DNA of 64,000 nucleotides from Actinomycetota bacterium (lineage in GTDB: Bacteria; Actinomycetota; Acidimicrobiia; Acidimicrobiales; JAJPHD01): NCBI GenBank assembly GCA_021325455.1, contig JAJPHD010000026.1, forward strand, positions 124,001 through 188,000, read 5' to 3'. The position numbers and the translations under genes are program-made. The notes below the pieces were generated by a model, which saw only the letters and a list, made by a program, of their open reading frames with translations, was not told the origin of the DNA and made no database searches. Below are positions 42,067 to 52,789 of the stretch, piece after piece; position 1 is the stretch's first letter; each line of letters opens with the position of its first letter.

Positions 42067-42576
42067 CTATGCGGACCCGGCCTCCCGGGCCAGCTCCCCC
42101 TGCCGGCCGGCCTCCCGGGCCGGCCAGGGCCCAGGGCCGGCCAGCTCGTCGAAGACCAGCCAGGTGCGGGTGGACCGCACGCCCGGGACGTCCTGGATCT
42201 CCTCCAGCACCACATGGCGCAATGAGGCGTTGTCAGGGGCCCGGACCAGGACCAGCACGTCGAAGTCCCCGCCCACCAGGGCCAGGTGCTCGACAAAAGG
42301 GATCCTGCTCAGCCGCCCGGACACCTGCCGCCATGAGTTCTGCTCTATCTGGACGCTCACGTAGGCCGAGGTGCCCAGGCCGGCGGCATCCGGGTCCAGG
42401 CGCACCCCGTACCCCCTGATCACCCCGGACCGGGTCAGCCTGTCCACCCGGGCATAGGCGCCGGCGCGGGACAGCCCTACCCGCTGGGCCAGGGCCCGGA
42501 TCGACAGCCGCCCGTCCCTGCTGAGCTCGGCCAGGAGTCGCCTATCCACCTCGTCCAGTGCCGATTCACTAGACAT
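42067..42576 (-). CDS. Lrp/AsnC-family transcriptional regulator
   Basis: A 169-residue Lrp-type regulator: N-terminal helix-turn-helix (L-D-E-V-D-R-R-L-L-A-E-L, L-A-Q-R-V-G-L-S-R-A-G-A-Y-A-R-V) and a C-terminal RAM effector domain (V-S-V-Q-I-E, G-G-D-F-D-V-L-V-L-V). It is divergent from the 2-oxoacid dehydrogenase operon, with 81 bp between, as is common for the regulators of branched-chain keto-acid dehydrogenase genes; it probably responds to an amino acid. ATG 42576 is preferred to an upstream ATG at 42609 because the family begins just before L-D-E-V-D. Confidence 0.88.
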   Translation of the reverse strand: MSSESALDEVDRRLLAELSRDGRLSIRALAQRVGLSRAGAYARVDRLTRSGVIRGYGVRLDPDAAGLGTSAYVSVQIEQNSWRQVSGRLSRIPFVEHLALVGGDFDVLVLVRAPDNASLRHVVLEEIQDVPGVRSTRTWLVFDELAGPGPWPAREAGRQGELAREAGSA

Positions 42577-42657
42577 ATGGCCCACTCTAAGCCCCTCAGC
42601 CATCGACATGTCTTAGCGCATGGCCCAGGGTTGCCCAGCCGTCACCGTCGTCCGAGG

Positions 42658-43782
42658 ATGGGCACAGTGATCACACCTGCCCACAGCTCACCCGTGACGG
42701 GCAGCCAGCTCCTGCCGAGCCCCACCCCCATCCGTTTCCTGGACGAGCGGGGGAACCCGGTGGACGAGCACCAGGGCTACCAGGAGCCCGACCTCGGGCT
42801 GGTGGTCGAGGCCTGGAGGCGCATGGTCGTAGGCAGGCGGCTGGACACCCAGTGCTCAGCCCTCACCCGCCAGGGGCGTCTGGCCGTCTACCCCTCGTCC
42901 CGGGGCCAGGAGGCCTGCCAGGTCGGCACCGTGCTAGCCCTCGGCCCCGACGACTGGCTCTTCCCCACGTACCGCGACACCATGGCCATCTTGAGCCGCG
43001 GGGTCGAGGCCCATGAGGCTCTCGGCCTCCTCCAGGGCACGCGCCACTGCGGCTACGACCCGCAGAAGGTGAAGGTGGCCCCCCAGTGCACCCCGCTCGC
43101 CACCCATGCCCTGCATGCGGCGGGCCTGTCCTACGCCTGCGGCCGCCTGGGGGAGCCGACGGTGGCCCTGGCGCTCGTGGGCGACGGGGCTACCAGCGAG
43201 GGCGACTTCCACGAGGCGCTCAACTTCGCCGCGGTCTTCCGGGCTCCCACCGTGTTCCTCGTGCAGAACAACCGCTACGCCATCAGCGTCCCCCTGGCCC
43301 GCCAGACCGCCGCCCCCACGCTGGCCCACAAGGGGATCGGCTACGGGGTGGCCTCCGAGCAGGTGGACGGCAACGACGTCCTCGCCGTCCTGGCCGTCGT
43401 GCAGGCCGGCGTGGCCCGGGCCCGGGCCGGGGAGGGCCCCTCCCTGATCGAGGCTCACACCTACAGGCTGGAGCCCCACACCAACTCCGACGACGCCTCT
43501 CGCTACCGGGACGAGGCGGAGGTGGAGGCCTGGCGCCAGCGCGATCCCATCCTCCGGCTGGAGGCCTGGCTGCGCCGGCAGGGCGCCCTAGACGACACCA
43601 GGGCCAAGGCGGTCGCCGAGGAGGCCGAGGAGGCGGCAGCCTCGCTGCGGGCCGCCCTGTCCGAGCCGGCCGCCCCTGACCCCCTGGCTCTGTTCGACCA
43701 CGTCTACGCCGAGCCCACGGCTCCGCTCCTGCGCCAGCGGGCCTGGCTGGAGGCCAAGATGGCCTCCCTCTCCGAGCCGTAG
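42658..43782 (+). CDS. 2-oxoacid dehydrogenase E1 alpha subunit
   Basis: A 374-residue E1alpha of a pyruvate or, more likely, branched-chain 2-oxoacid dehydrogenase. The thiamine-diphosphate motif G-D-G-A-T-S-E-G-D-F-H-E-A-L-N lies near residue 180, followed by F-L-V-Q-N-N-R-Y-A-I-S. It decarboxylates the 2-oxoacid. GAGG directly abuts the ATG at 42658 but is 9 bp before a GTG at 42667, which may be the true start. The first gene of a three-gene operon; E1beta follows with no gap. Confidence 0.9.
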   Translation: MGTVITPAHSSPVTGSQLLPSPTPIRFLDERGNPVDEHQGYQEPDLGLVVEAWRRMVVGRRLDTQCSALTRQGRLAVYPSSRGQEACQVGTVLALGPDDWLFPTYRDTMAILSRGVEAHEALGLLQGTRHCGYDPQKVKVAPQCTPLATHALHAAGLSYACGRLGEPTVALALVGDGATSEGDFHEALNFAAVFRAPTVFLVQNNRYAISVPLARQTAAPTLAHKGIGYGVASEQVDGNDVLAVLAVVQAGVARARAGEGPSLIEAHTYRLEPHTNSDDASRYRDEAEVEAWRQRDPILRLEAWLRRQGALDDTRAKAVAEEAEEAAASLRAALSEPAAPDPLALFDHVYAEPTAPLLRQRAWLEAKMASLSEP

Positions 43783-44769
43783 ATGCCCACCTACACGATG
43801 GCCCAGGCCCTCAACCGGGCCCTTCGCGACGCCATGGAGGCCGACCAGAAGGTCGTGGTCTTCGGGGAGGACGTGGGGGCCCTCGGAGGGGTGTTCCGGG
43901 TGACAGACGGCCTGGCCGCCTCCCTGGGCGAGGACCGTTGCTTCGACACCCCCCTGGCCGAGGCGGGCATCGTGGGCTTCGCCGTGGGCATGGCCATGCG
44001 GGGCTTCCGCCCCGTGGTGGAGATGCAGTTCGACGCCTTTGCCTACCCGGCCTTCGAGCAGGTCACCTCCCATGTGGCCAAGCTGCGCAACCGCACGGCC
44101 GGGGCCCTTTCCCTCCCCCTCGTCATCCGCATCCCCTACGGAGGGGGCATCGGGGCGGTGGAGCACCATGGCGACTCCTCCGAGGCCTATTACGCCCACA
44201 CCCCCGGACTGCGCGTGGTGACGCCGGGGACGGTGGCCGACGCCTACTCCCTCCTGCGGGCCTCCATCGAATGCCCGGACCCGGTGGTGTTCCTGGAGCC
44301 CAAGCGGCGGTACTGGGCCCGGGCGGAGCTGGAGCTCGGCCCGGGCCAGGGGGAGCCCCTGGGCAGGGCCGCCATCCGGCGGCCCGGCCGGCACGCCACG
44401 GTCATCGCCTACGGCCCCATGGTGGCCACGGCCATGGAGGCGGCCGAGGCCGGCGCCGAGGACGGCTGGGAGCTCGAGGTGGTGGACCTGCGCTCGCTGT
44501 CCCCCTTGGACATCGAGACCGTCTGCGCCAGCGTCAGGCGCACGGGCCGCGCCGTGGTGGTGCAGGAGGCGCCCACCTTCTGCGGCTACGGGGCGGAGGT
44601 GGCCGCCCAGGTGGCCGAGAGCTGCTTCCACTACCTGGAGGCCCCCGTGGCCAGGGTGGGCGGCCTGGACATCCCCTATCCCCCCCCGGCCCTGGAGCAC
44701 CATCACCTGCCCGACGCCGACCGCATCCTGGACGCCGTGGCCGGGCTCCAGTGGGAGGACGCCCGGTGA
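43783..44769 (+). CDS. 2-oxoacid dehydrogenase E1 beta subunit
   Basis: A 328-residue E1beta. It shows the transketolase-like fold with V-F-G-E-D-V-G-A-L-G-G-V-F-R-V-T, F-D-T-P-L-A-E-A-G-I-V-G-F-A-V-G and E-M-Q-F-D-A-F. It pairs with E1alpha to form the thiamine site. The ATG follows the E1alpha stop immediately and its own stop overlaps the E2 start (GTGA), so the three are translated as a set. Confidence 0.92.
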   Translation: MPTYTMAQALNRALRDAMEADQKVVVFGEDVGALGGVFRVTDGLAASLGEDRCFDTPLAEAGIVGFAVGMAMRGFRPVVEMQFDAFAYPAFEQVTSHVAKLRNRTAGALSLPLVIRIPYGGGIGAVEHHGDSSEAYYAHTPGLRVVTPGTVADAYSLLRASIECPDPVVFLEPKRRYWARAELELGPGQGEPLGRAAIRRPGRHATVIAYGPMVATAMEAAEAGAEDGWELEVVDLRSLSPLDIETVCASVRRTGRAVVVQEAPTFCGYGAEVAAQVAESCFHYLEAPVARVGGLDIPYPPPALEHHHLPDADRILDAVAGLQWEDAR

Positions 44770-45974
44770 GCACCCCCGACAGGCGCGACTTCCTGCTCCC
44801 GGACCTGGGGGAGGGGCTCACCGAGGGCCAGGTAGTGGAGTGGCTGGTCCAGGTCGGGGACCGGGTCAGCGTGGACCAGCCGGTGGCCCGCATCGAGACG
44901 GCCAAGGCCGTGGCCGAGGTGCCCGTCCCCTTCGAGGGCGTGGTGGTGGCCCTCCACGCCGGCCCCGGCGACACCGTCGCGGTGGGACAGCCCCTGTTGT
45001 CGGTGGGGCCCGCCCCCCACGAGGGCTCGGGGGCGGTGCTGGTGGGTTCGGGGACGGCCGAGCCGCCCCGCCGCCGGGCGACCCGGCGCCCGGCCCCGCC
45101 CCTCCCGCCCGGCGACCGGCCCCGGGTCGTCTCCCCCGTCGTGCGCCGGCTGGCCGCCGAGCACGGCCTGGACCTGGCCGGCGTGGCCGGCTCCGGGCCC
45201 GCCGGCCTCGTCACCCGCAAGGACGTGGAGTCCGCCATCGCCGGCGCCGGCCCCGGCGACGGCTCCCCGGACGGCGAGCCCCCTGCCCGGCGCCTCCCCC
45301 TGAGCGCCAGCCGCCGGGCCATGGTCGAGCGGCTGTCCCGCTCGCGCCGCGAGATACCGGAGGCCACGGTGTGGGTGGACGCCGACGCCACCGCCCTCCT
45401 GGAGGCCCGGGAGGCCCTGGCCGCCGCCAACCCCGGGGTGAGGGTGAGCGTGCTCTGCCTCCTGGCCCGGTTCTGCGTGGCAGGCCTGGTCCGCCATCCG
45501 GAGCTCAACGCCACCTTCGACCCCGAGGCCGGCGAGGTCGTGCAGTACCCCTGGGTCCACCTGGGCTTCGCCGCCCAGACCCCCCGGGGGCTCATGGTGC
45601 CCGTGGTGCGCCATGCCGAGCGGCGCAACCTGGTGGGCCTGGCCGGCGAGCTGGAGCGCCTGGCGGCCGGAGCCAGGAATGGGTCGCTCTCCCCCTCCGA
45701 TCTGGCCGGGGGGACCTTCACGGTCAACAACTACGGCATATATGGGGTGGACGGGTCGGCCGCCATCATCAACCACCCGGAGGCCGCCATCCTGGGCCTG
45801 GGCCGGATAGAGGAGCGTCCCTGGGTGGTGGGGGGCCAGCTGGCGGTGCGCAAGGTGACCCAGCTCACCCTGGCCTTCGACCACCGGGTCTGTGACGGGG
45901 AGCCGGCGGGCCGCTTCCTGCGCTTCGTGGCCGACTGCGTGGAGAACCCCGTGGTGGCCCTGGGCCACCTGTAG
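44766..45974 (+). CDS. dihydrolipoamide acyltransferase E2
   Basis: A 402-residue E2 with one lipoyl domain (Lys in I-E-T-A-K-A-V-A-E-V near residue 45), a peripheral subunit-binding domain (V-V-S-P-V-V-R-R-L-A-A-E-H-G near residue 120) and the catalytic domain ending with the D-H-R-V-C-D-G active-site His. It takes the acyl group from E1 and passes it to CoA. The lipoyl motif E-T-A-K-A, rather than the E-T-D-K of PDH, is common in branched-chain enzymes. No E3 (lipoamide dehydrogenase) is present; it must be supplied from elsewhere. GTG start. Confidence 0.92.
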   Translation: MSTPDRRDFLLPDLGEGLTEGQVVEWLVQVGDRVSVDQPVARIETAKAVAEVPVPFEGVVVALHAGPGDTVAVGQPLLSVGPAPHEGSGAVLVGSGTAEPPRRRATRRPAPPLPPGDRPRVVSPVVRRLAAEHGLDLAGVAGSGPAGLVTRKDVESAIAGAGPGDGSPDGEPPARRLPLSASRRAMVERLSRSRREIPEATVWVDADATALLEAREALAAANPGVRVSVLCLLARFCVAGLVRHPELNATFDPEAGEVVQYPWVHLGFAAQTPRGLMVPVVRHAERRNLVGLAGELERLAAGARNGSLSPSDLAGGTFTVNNYGIYGVDGSAAIINHPEAAILGLGRIEERPWVVGGQLAVRKVTQLTLAFDHRVCDGEPAGRFLRFVADCVENPVVALGHL

Positions 45975-46823
45975 CTACTCCCAGTCGTAGAAGCCGCGGC
46001 CGGCCTTGCGGCCGAGCTCGCCCCTCTCCACCTTCTCCACCAGGAGCCGGGGGGGTTGGAAGCGCTCCCCCAGGCGCTCGGCCAGGTACCTGGCGATCCC
46101 GAGGCGCACGTCCAGGCCCACCAGGTCCGTCAGGCGGAGTGGTCCCATGGGGTGGCGGTAGCCGAGCTCCATGGCGGTGTCGATGTCCTGGGCCGAGGCC
46201 ACCCCCTCCTCGAGCATCCGCACCGCCTCCAACCCGACCAGGACGCCCAGGCGGCTGGTGGCGAAGCCAGGCCTGTCCCTCACCACCACCGGCGTCTTGC
46301 CCAGCTCCCCCACCCAACCTCTGGCCGCCTCCACCACCTCGGGCCGGGTGGCCTCCCCCTGGACCAGCTCCACCAGGGAGCTGACCGGGACCGGGTTGAA
46401 GAAGTGCATGCCGAGGAAGCGGCCCGGGTCGGACAGGGCCACAGCCAGCTCGTCTATGGAGATGGAGCTGGTGTTGGTGGCGAGGACCGCGTCGGGCCCG
46501 ACCGCGCTCCCGGCCCGGCCGAGCACCGACATCTTGAGCTGGGGGTCCTCGAACACCGCTTCCACGACCAGGCCGCAGCCGGCCAGCAGGGCCGGGTCGG
46601 TGCCCACAGCCAGGTGGGCCATGAACTCCTCGGGGGGCCGGTCCAGGCTGTTCTTCCTGCTCGCCTGCTCCAGCCCCGACCGGACCCTCTCGGCACCCGC
46701 CCGGGCGGCCCCCTCGTCGGCCTCCACCATCACCGCGTCGCTGCCCCTTGCCAGGACCACCTGGACGATGCCGGCGCCCATGCGACCGCCTCCGATGACC
46801 CCTATCCTCTCGGGCAGGCTCAT
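45975..46823 (-). CDS. 3-hydroxyacyl-CoA dehydrogenase
   Basis: A 282-residue single-function dehydrogenase (FadB2/PaaH type). Rossmann motif G-V-I-G-G-G-R-M-G-A-G-I at residue 8, catalytic H in G-M-H-F-F-N-P-V, and the C-terminal K-A-G-R-G-F-Y-D-W dimerisation end. It oxidises 3-hydroxyacyl-CoA, such as 3-hydroxyadipyl-CoA of phenylacetate breakdown, with NAD. ATGA overlap with the enoyl-CoA hydratase upstream; it directly abuts the convergent E2 gene with no gap. PaaH is the best guess. Confidence 0.9.
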   Translation of the reverse strand: MSLPERIGVIGGGRMGAGIVQVVLARGSDAVMVEADEGAARAGAERVRSGLEQASRKNSLDRPPEEFMAHLAVGTDPALLAGCGLVVEAVFEDPQLKMSVLGRAGSAVGPDAVLATNTSSISIDELAVALSDPGRFLGMHFFNPVPVSSLVELVQGEATRPEVVEAARGWVGELGKTPVVVRDRPGFATSRLGVLVGLEAVRMLEEGVASAQDIDTAMELGYRHPMGPLRLTDLVGLDVRLGIARYLAERLGERFQPPRLLVEKVERGELGRKAGRGFYDWE

Positions 46824-47575
46824 GGGCGGGAGCCCTCCTTGGCCTGGCGCCGGGACAGGAAGGCATCCATCCTCCGGGCCTTGTCGGGGGACTCGAAGGC
46901 CACGGCCTGGGCCAGGTGGTCCACCACCGGGTGAGCCCGGGGATCGGCGTCGACGGCCAGCTTGGTGAGCCGCAGGGCCAGGGCGGAGGAGGCAGCCATC
47001 TTGTCCACGAGGCGGTGAGCAGCGTCCAGGAGGGCCTCCGGCTCCACCACCTCGCACACCAGGTGGGCTGCCAGCGCCTCGCTGGCGTCCAGCCACCGCC
47101 CGGCCAGCAGCATCTCCTTGGCCAGGCCCTCGCCCACCAGCTCCCGCAGCCTCCAGCACGAGCCGGCGCCGGCGATGATGCCGAGCCCCGGCTCGGGCTG
47201 GCCGAAGCGGGCCCGGGTGGAGGCCACCCGCAGGTCGCAGGCATAGGCCAGCTCGGCTCCCCCGCCCAGGGCATAGCCGTCCACGGCCGCCACCGTGGGG
47301 AGGGGGAGACGGCGGATGCGCTCGAAGACGGTGGAGTTGATGCCGGCCAGCGCCTCGTCCCTCCCCCGGCGGCGCAGCTCGGCTATGTCGGCCCCGGCGG
47401 CGAAGAACCCGTCGCCCCCGGCCAGTATGAGCAGCTTCGGGTCCCGCTCGAGGGCGTCGCACAGCTCGTGCAGGCGACCCACCATCTGGGCATCGAGGGC
47501 ATTGCGGACCTCGGGGCGGTTGAGGCGGGCCACCACCCGGTCGCCCCGTCCCTCCACGACGAGGATGTCGGCCAT
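46820..47575 (-). CDS. enoyl-CoA hydratase/isomerase
   Basis: A 251-residue crotonase. L-N-R-P-E-V-R-N-A-L-D, A-A-G-A-D-I-A-E-L and the oxyanion-hole G-Y-A-L-G-G-G-A-E-L are all present, with the catalytic Glu in E-P-G-L-G-I. It would hydrate or isomerise unsaturated acyl-CoA intermediates; PaaF is likely from its partners. Start ATG 47575 is chosen over an upstream in-frame ATG because M-A-D-I-L-V is the first ordered strand and overlaps the thiolase stop. It lies in the thiolase-hydratase-dehydrogenase unit. Confidence 0.88.
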   Translation of the reverse strand: MADILVVEGRGDRVVARLNRPEVRNALDAQMVGRLHELCDALERDPKLLILAGGDGFFAAGADIAELRRRGRDEALAGINSTVFERIRRLPLPTVAAVDGYALGGGAELAYACDLRVASTRARFGQPEPGLGIIAGAGSCWRLRELVGEGLAKEMLLAGRWLDASEALAAHLVCEVVEPEALLDAAHRLVDKMAASSALALRLTKLAVDADPRAHPVVDHLAQAVAFESPDKARRMDAFLSRRQAKEGSRP

Positions 47576-48762
47576 CAGACCCGCTCTACCAGGAGGGCCA
47601 CCCCCTGGCCCACCCCCACGCACATGGTGGCGAGCCCCCGCCTCCCGCCCCCCCGTTCCAGGCGGCCGAGGAGGGTTATGGCCAGGCGCACCCCGCTCGC
47701 CCCCAGAGGGTGGCCGATGGCGATGGCCCCGCCCCAGGAGTTGAGGGTGTCGGGGTCGAGCCCGAGGCGGCGCTGGCAGGCCAGCACCTGCACGGCGAAG
47801 GCCTCGTTGAGCTCCACCGCGTCGAGGTCCCCGACCGACCAGCCGGTGCGCCCCATCACCCGCTCGGTGGAGGGGACGGGACCCAGGCCCATGAGGTGCG
47901 GAGGGACCCCTGCGCTGGCCGAGGCCACCACCCGGGCTCGCGCCGTCAGCCCGTGGCGCTCCACCGCCCGCTCGCTCGCCACGACGATGGCCCCGGCTCC
48001 GTCGTTGAGGGGCGACGAGGAGCCCGCCGTCACCACCCCCCCCTCACGGAACACCGGGCGCAGCCGTGAGAGGCGCTCCAGGCTGGTGTCAGGGCGGGGG
48101 CCCTCGTCCACCCCCACGCTCCCCGCTGGCGTGTCCACCGCCACCATGTCGCCGGCGAGCAGGCCGTCCTTGGTGGCCGCCACGGAGCGCTCGTGGCTGC
48201 CCAGCGCATAGGCATCGGACTCCTCCCTGGTGATGCCGTCCAGGGTGGCCACCTCCTCGGCGGTCTCGCCCATGGAGAGGGTGGCCAGGCCGCCGTCCAT
48301 GCTGGCGAAGCGGGGGTTGGTGAACCGCCATCCGAGCGAGGTGTCAAACACCTCCCCGGGCTTGGCCCAGGCCCGGGCCGGCTTGGCCATGACCCAGGGA
48401 GCCCTGGTCATGGACTCCACCCCCCCGGCCACCACCACGTCGGCCTCCCCGGCCCGGATGGCCTGGGCCGCCCCGGCTATGGCGGTGAGGCTCGACCCGC
48501 ACAGGCGGTTCACCGTGTAGCCGGGGACCGAGTCGGGCAGCCCGGCCAGCAAGGCCGCCATGCGGGCCACGTTGCGGTTGTCCTCCCCAGCCTGGTTGGC
48601 AGCCCCGAGGATCACCTCGTCCACCGCCTCTCCCGGGAGCCCCGTGCGGCTGAGGGCCTCGCCCACCACGAGGGCCGCCAGGTCATCGGGCCGCACCGTG
48701 GCCAGGGCCCCTCCGTAGCGGCCGAATGGCGTGCGCACTCCACCAACGAGGAAGGCCTGCAC
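47575..48762 (-). CDS. acetyl-CoA acyltransferase (thiolase)
   Basis: A 395-residue thiolase. The nucleophile Cys is in V-N-R-L-C-G-S-S-L near residue 88, the His in N-S-W-G-G-A-I-A-I-G-H-P-L-G-A-S-G near residue 350, and N-E-A-F-A lies before it. It cleaves 3-oxoadipyl-CoA and similar intermediates to acetyl-CoA and succinyl-CoA (PaaJ type). GTG 48762 (M-Q-A-F-L-V-G-G-V-R-T-P-F-G) has GGAGAG before it; the upstream TTG/GTG at 48780/48777 fall in the operator. First gene of the unit. Confidence 0.9.
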   Translation of the reverse strand: MQAFLVGGVRTPFGRYGGALATVRPDDLAALVVGEALSRTGLPGEAVDEVILGAANQAGEDNRNVARMAALLAGLPDSVPGYTVNRLCGSSLTAIAGAAQAIRAGEADVVVAGGVESMTRAPWVMAKPARAWAKPGEVFDTSLGWRFTNPRFASMDGGLATLSMGETAEEVATLDGITREESDAYALGSHERSVAATKDGLLAGDMVAVDTPAGSVGVDEGPRPDTSLERLSRLRPVFREGGVVTAGSSSPLNDGAGAIVVASERAVERHGLTARARVVASASAGVPPHLMGLGPVPSTERVMGRTGWSVGDLDAVELNEAFAVQVLACQRRLGLDPDTLNSWGGAIAIGHPLGASGVRLAITLLGRLERGGGRRGLATMCVGVGQGVALLVERV

Positions 48763-48776
48763 TTGCTCTCCTTCCA

Positions 48777-48797
48777 CCAAACGAACGGTCAGTCAGG
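48777..48797. promoter_or_regulatory. PaaR-type operator, site A
   Basis: The sequence CCAAACGAACGGTCAGTC plus AGG, between the divergent thiolase and paaZ genes (14 bp from the thiolase start and 17 bp from the paaZ start). It is nearly the same as site B at 58448-58468 read on the minus strand: only the two central bases and one outer base differ. It fits the published Thermus PaaR consensus CNAACGNNCGTTNG at 8 of 10 fixed positions. It would control both transcription units. Confidence 0.7.
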
Positions 48798-48814
48798 TGC
48801 TAGTGTCCCACAGG

Positions 48815-50838
<2,024 letters not shown>

Positions 50839-50842
<4 letters not shown>

Positions 50843-51123
50843 AGCCGGCTGAGCCCCCGCTGGAGGTCGTCGGGGCTCATCACCGGGGCGAACTGCACGT
50901 CGGCTCCGATGCCAAAGAGCGGCTCAGCTATACGGGGCATGTCGGCCGGGTCCTCGAAGTCGAAGACGATCCACGCCGTGCGCCGGCCGTCCAGGGTCCC
51001 GAAATAGGCGGCCTCGGGGTTGAGCGTCTCCAGGGTGTGCTGTATGGCCTTGGGCAACGTGCCGTCCGCCAGCCCCCGGCTCCCGGCCGCGGTGTCCATC
51101 TTGGCCTGCATCAGGCAACGCAT
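50839..51123 (-). CDS. small conserved hypothetical protein in the paa cluster
   Basis: A 94-residue protein with M-R-C-L-M-Q-A-K-M-D-T, D-G-T-L-P-K-A-I-Q-H-T-L, E-A-A-Y-F-G-T-L-D-G-R-R-T-A, and V-F-D-F-E-D-P-A-D-M. The pattern is that of a ferredoxin-like alpha/beta barrel seen in small actinobacterial proteins (DUF3303/ABM-like is my best guess). It lies 60 bp after paaE on the same strand; its job in this cluster is unknown. The longer frame upstream is a shadow of paaE. Confidence 0.65.
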
Positions 51124-51182
51124 CTTGGTACCCCTCCCCCCGACCATGGGCCGGATCGATGTCTGCTGACAGCGTATCCAAC

Positions 51183-52301
51183 TCACTGGTCGAAGTCCAG
51201 GGCCACCCTCTCGCTGGCTGGGTAGGACTGGCAGGCCAGCACAAAGCCTGCCGCCACCTCGGCCTCCTCCAGGGCGTCGGGATGGTCCATCTCCACCCTG
51301 CCCTCCATGAGCTTGGCCCGGCACGTCCCGCACACCCCCTCCTTGCAGGCATAGGGGGCATCGGGGCGGACCCGGAGGGTGGCGTCGAGGATGGTCCCCT
51401 CCCCGGCCCGGAGGTCGAAGGTCGAGGTCCGACCGTCCAGCTTGACTGTCACCTGGTGAGCCCCCTCGCTGCCGGGGGCCCGCTCGGCAACCGGGCGGCG
51501 GCGGTCCGGGGAGGGCTCGGAGTGGAACAGCTCCCGGTGGACCCGGGACGAGGCCACCCCCCGTTCGAAGAGGGTCGCCCGGGCCTCTTCGATCATGGCC
51601 GCCGGCCCGCACAGGAACCAGTCGTCCACGGCCTCGGGGACCACCAGGGTGTCGAGGAGGCGGTTGAGCTTGGGCCCGTCCACCCGGCCGTGCAGCAGCT
51701 CCACCTCTTGGGGCTCGCGGGAGAGGATGTGGATCAGCTCCAGGCGGTCCGGGAAGCGGTTCTTCAGGTCCTCCAGCTCCTCCAGGAACATGATGGAGGC
51801 GGTGGTGCGGTTCTGGTACACGAGGGTGAAGGAGCTGGCCGGCTCCACCTGGAGGACGCTCCCCAGGATGGACAGGACCGGGGTGATGCCGCTACCTGCG
51901 GCGATGGCTGCGTACCGCTTGGAGTGGTGGGGGTCGAGGGGAGGGCAGAACCGCCCCACGGGGGTCATCACCTCCAGGCTGTCTCCCGGGCGCAGCTCGG
52001 TGTGGGCCCAGCTGGAGAACACCCCGCCCGGCAGCCGCTTCACGGCCACCCTCAGGGTGGGCGAGCCGGCCGGCTCGCAGATGGAGTAGTTGCGCCGCAC
52101 CTGGTCACCGGGGACGGGAGCCAGGATGGCCACGTGCTGGCCCGGCCCGAAGCGGTAGTCCTCGGCCAGCTCGGGGGGAACGTCGAAGGTGATGGCGACG
52201 GAGTCCTCGGTGAGCGCCTCCACGCCGGACACCACCAGGCGGTGGAACACGGCATGACGCGGAGGTGCCGGGGCGGTTTCGGTGGTGTCAATGGCGCTCA
52301 C
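51183..52301 (-). CDS. paaE: PaaE, reductase of phenylacetyl-CoA epoxidase
   Basis: A 372-residue flavin/iron-sulfur reductase. FAD domain motif R-N-Y-S-I-C, NAD domain A-A-G-S-G-I-T-P-V near residue 135, C-G-P-A, and a C-terminal plant-type [2Fe-2S] ferredoxin with C-K-E-G-V-C-G-T-C-R-A and a distal C near residue 360. It passes electrons from NADPH to the PaaA di-iron site. Stop at 51183 is 60 bp before the small gene; its start overlaps the PaaD stop. Confidence 0.95.
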   Translation of the reverse strand: MSAIDTTETAPAPPRHAVFHRLVVSGVEALTEDSVAITFDVPPELAEDYRFGPGQHVAILAPVPGDQVRRNYSICEPAGSPTLRVAVKRLPGGVFSSWAHTELRPGDSLEVMTPVGRFCPPLDPHHSKRYAAIAAGSGITPVLSILGSVLQVEPASSFTLVYQNRTTASIMFLEELEDLKNRFPDRLELIHILSREPQEVELLHGRVDGPKLNRLLDTLVVPEAVDDWFLCGPAAMIEEARATLFERGVASSRVHRELFHSEPSPDRRRPVAERAPGSEGAHQVTVKLDGRTSTFDLRAGEGTILDATLRVRPDAPYACKEGVCGTCRAKLMEGRVEMDHPDALEEAEVAAGFVLACQSYPASERVALDFDQ

Positions 52302-52789
52302 AGGGCCTTGAACTCCTCGAAGGGCTCACCGCAGGCCCTACAGGCATGGACGGCCTTGCAGGCGGTGGCCCCGAAGCGGGAGACGATCCTGGTGCTGGTG
52401 GAGCCGCAGCGGGGGCAGCGCAGCCCGAGAGCCACCGGGACCCTGGTACCGGTCCCCGAGCGGCTGGTCCTTGCCGGAGGGGCTATGCCCGCCTCGGCCA
52501 GCTTGCGCCGGCCCGCCTCGGTCAGCCAGTCCGTGGTCCAGGGGGGGGAGAGCACGGTGCGCACCTCGACGGCGGCGAAGCCGGCTGCCCGCACGGCTTC
52601 CTCCACCTGCCGGGCGATGACCTCCATGGCCGGGCACCCGGAATAGGTGGGGGTGATGGTCACTACCACCCGGCCGTCCCCGGCTTCCTCCACGCCCCGG
52701 AGCACACCGAGGTCCTCGATGGTGAGCACGGGGACCTCTGGGTCCGTGACCGCCGCTGCCGCCGCCCGGGCCTCCTCGAGGTCGCTCAC
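52298..52789 (-). CDS. paaD: PaaD, epoxidase assembly/maturation protein
   Basis: A 163-residue protein of the DUF59/SufT-like family. The conserved P-T-Y-S-G-C-P-A-M-E is in the first half, and the C-terminus carries a C-P-R-C and C-R-A-C metal-binding pair. PaaD is needed for epoxidase activity, probably in Fe-S or di-iron assembly. GTG 52789 overlaps the paaC stop; a longer frame upstream is a shadow of paaC. Confidence 0.92.
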   Translation of the reverse strand: MSDLEEARAAAAAVTDPEVPVLTIEDLGVLRGVEEAGDGRVVVTITPTYSGCPAMEVIARQVEEAVRAAGFAAVEVRTVLSPPWTTDWLTEAGRRKLAEAGIAPPARTSRSGTGTRVPVALGLRCPRCGSTSTRIVSRFGATACKAVHACRACGEPFEEFKAL

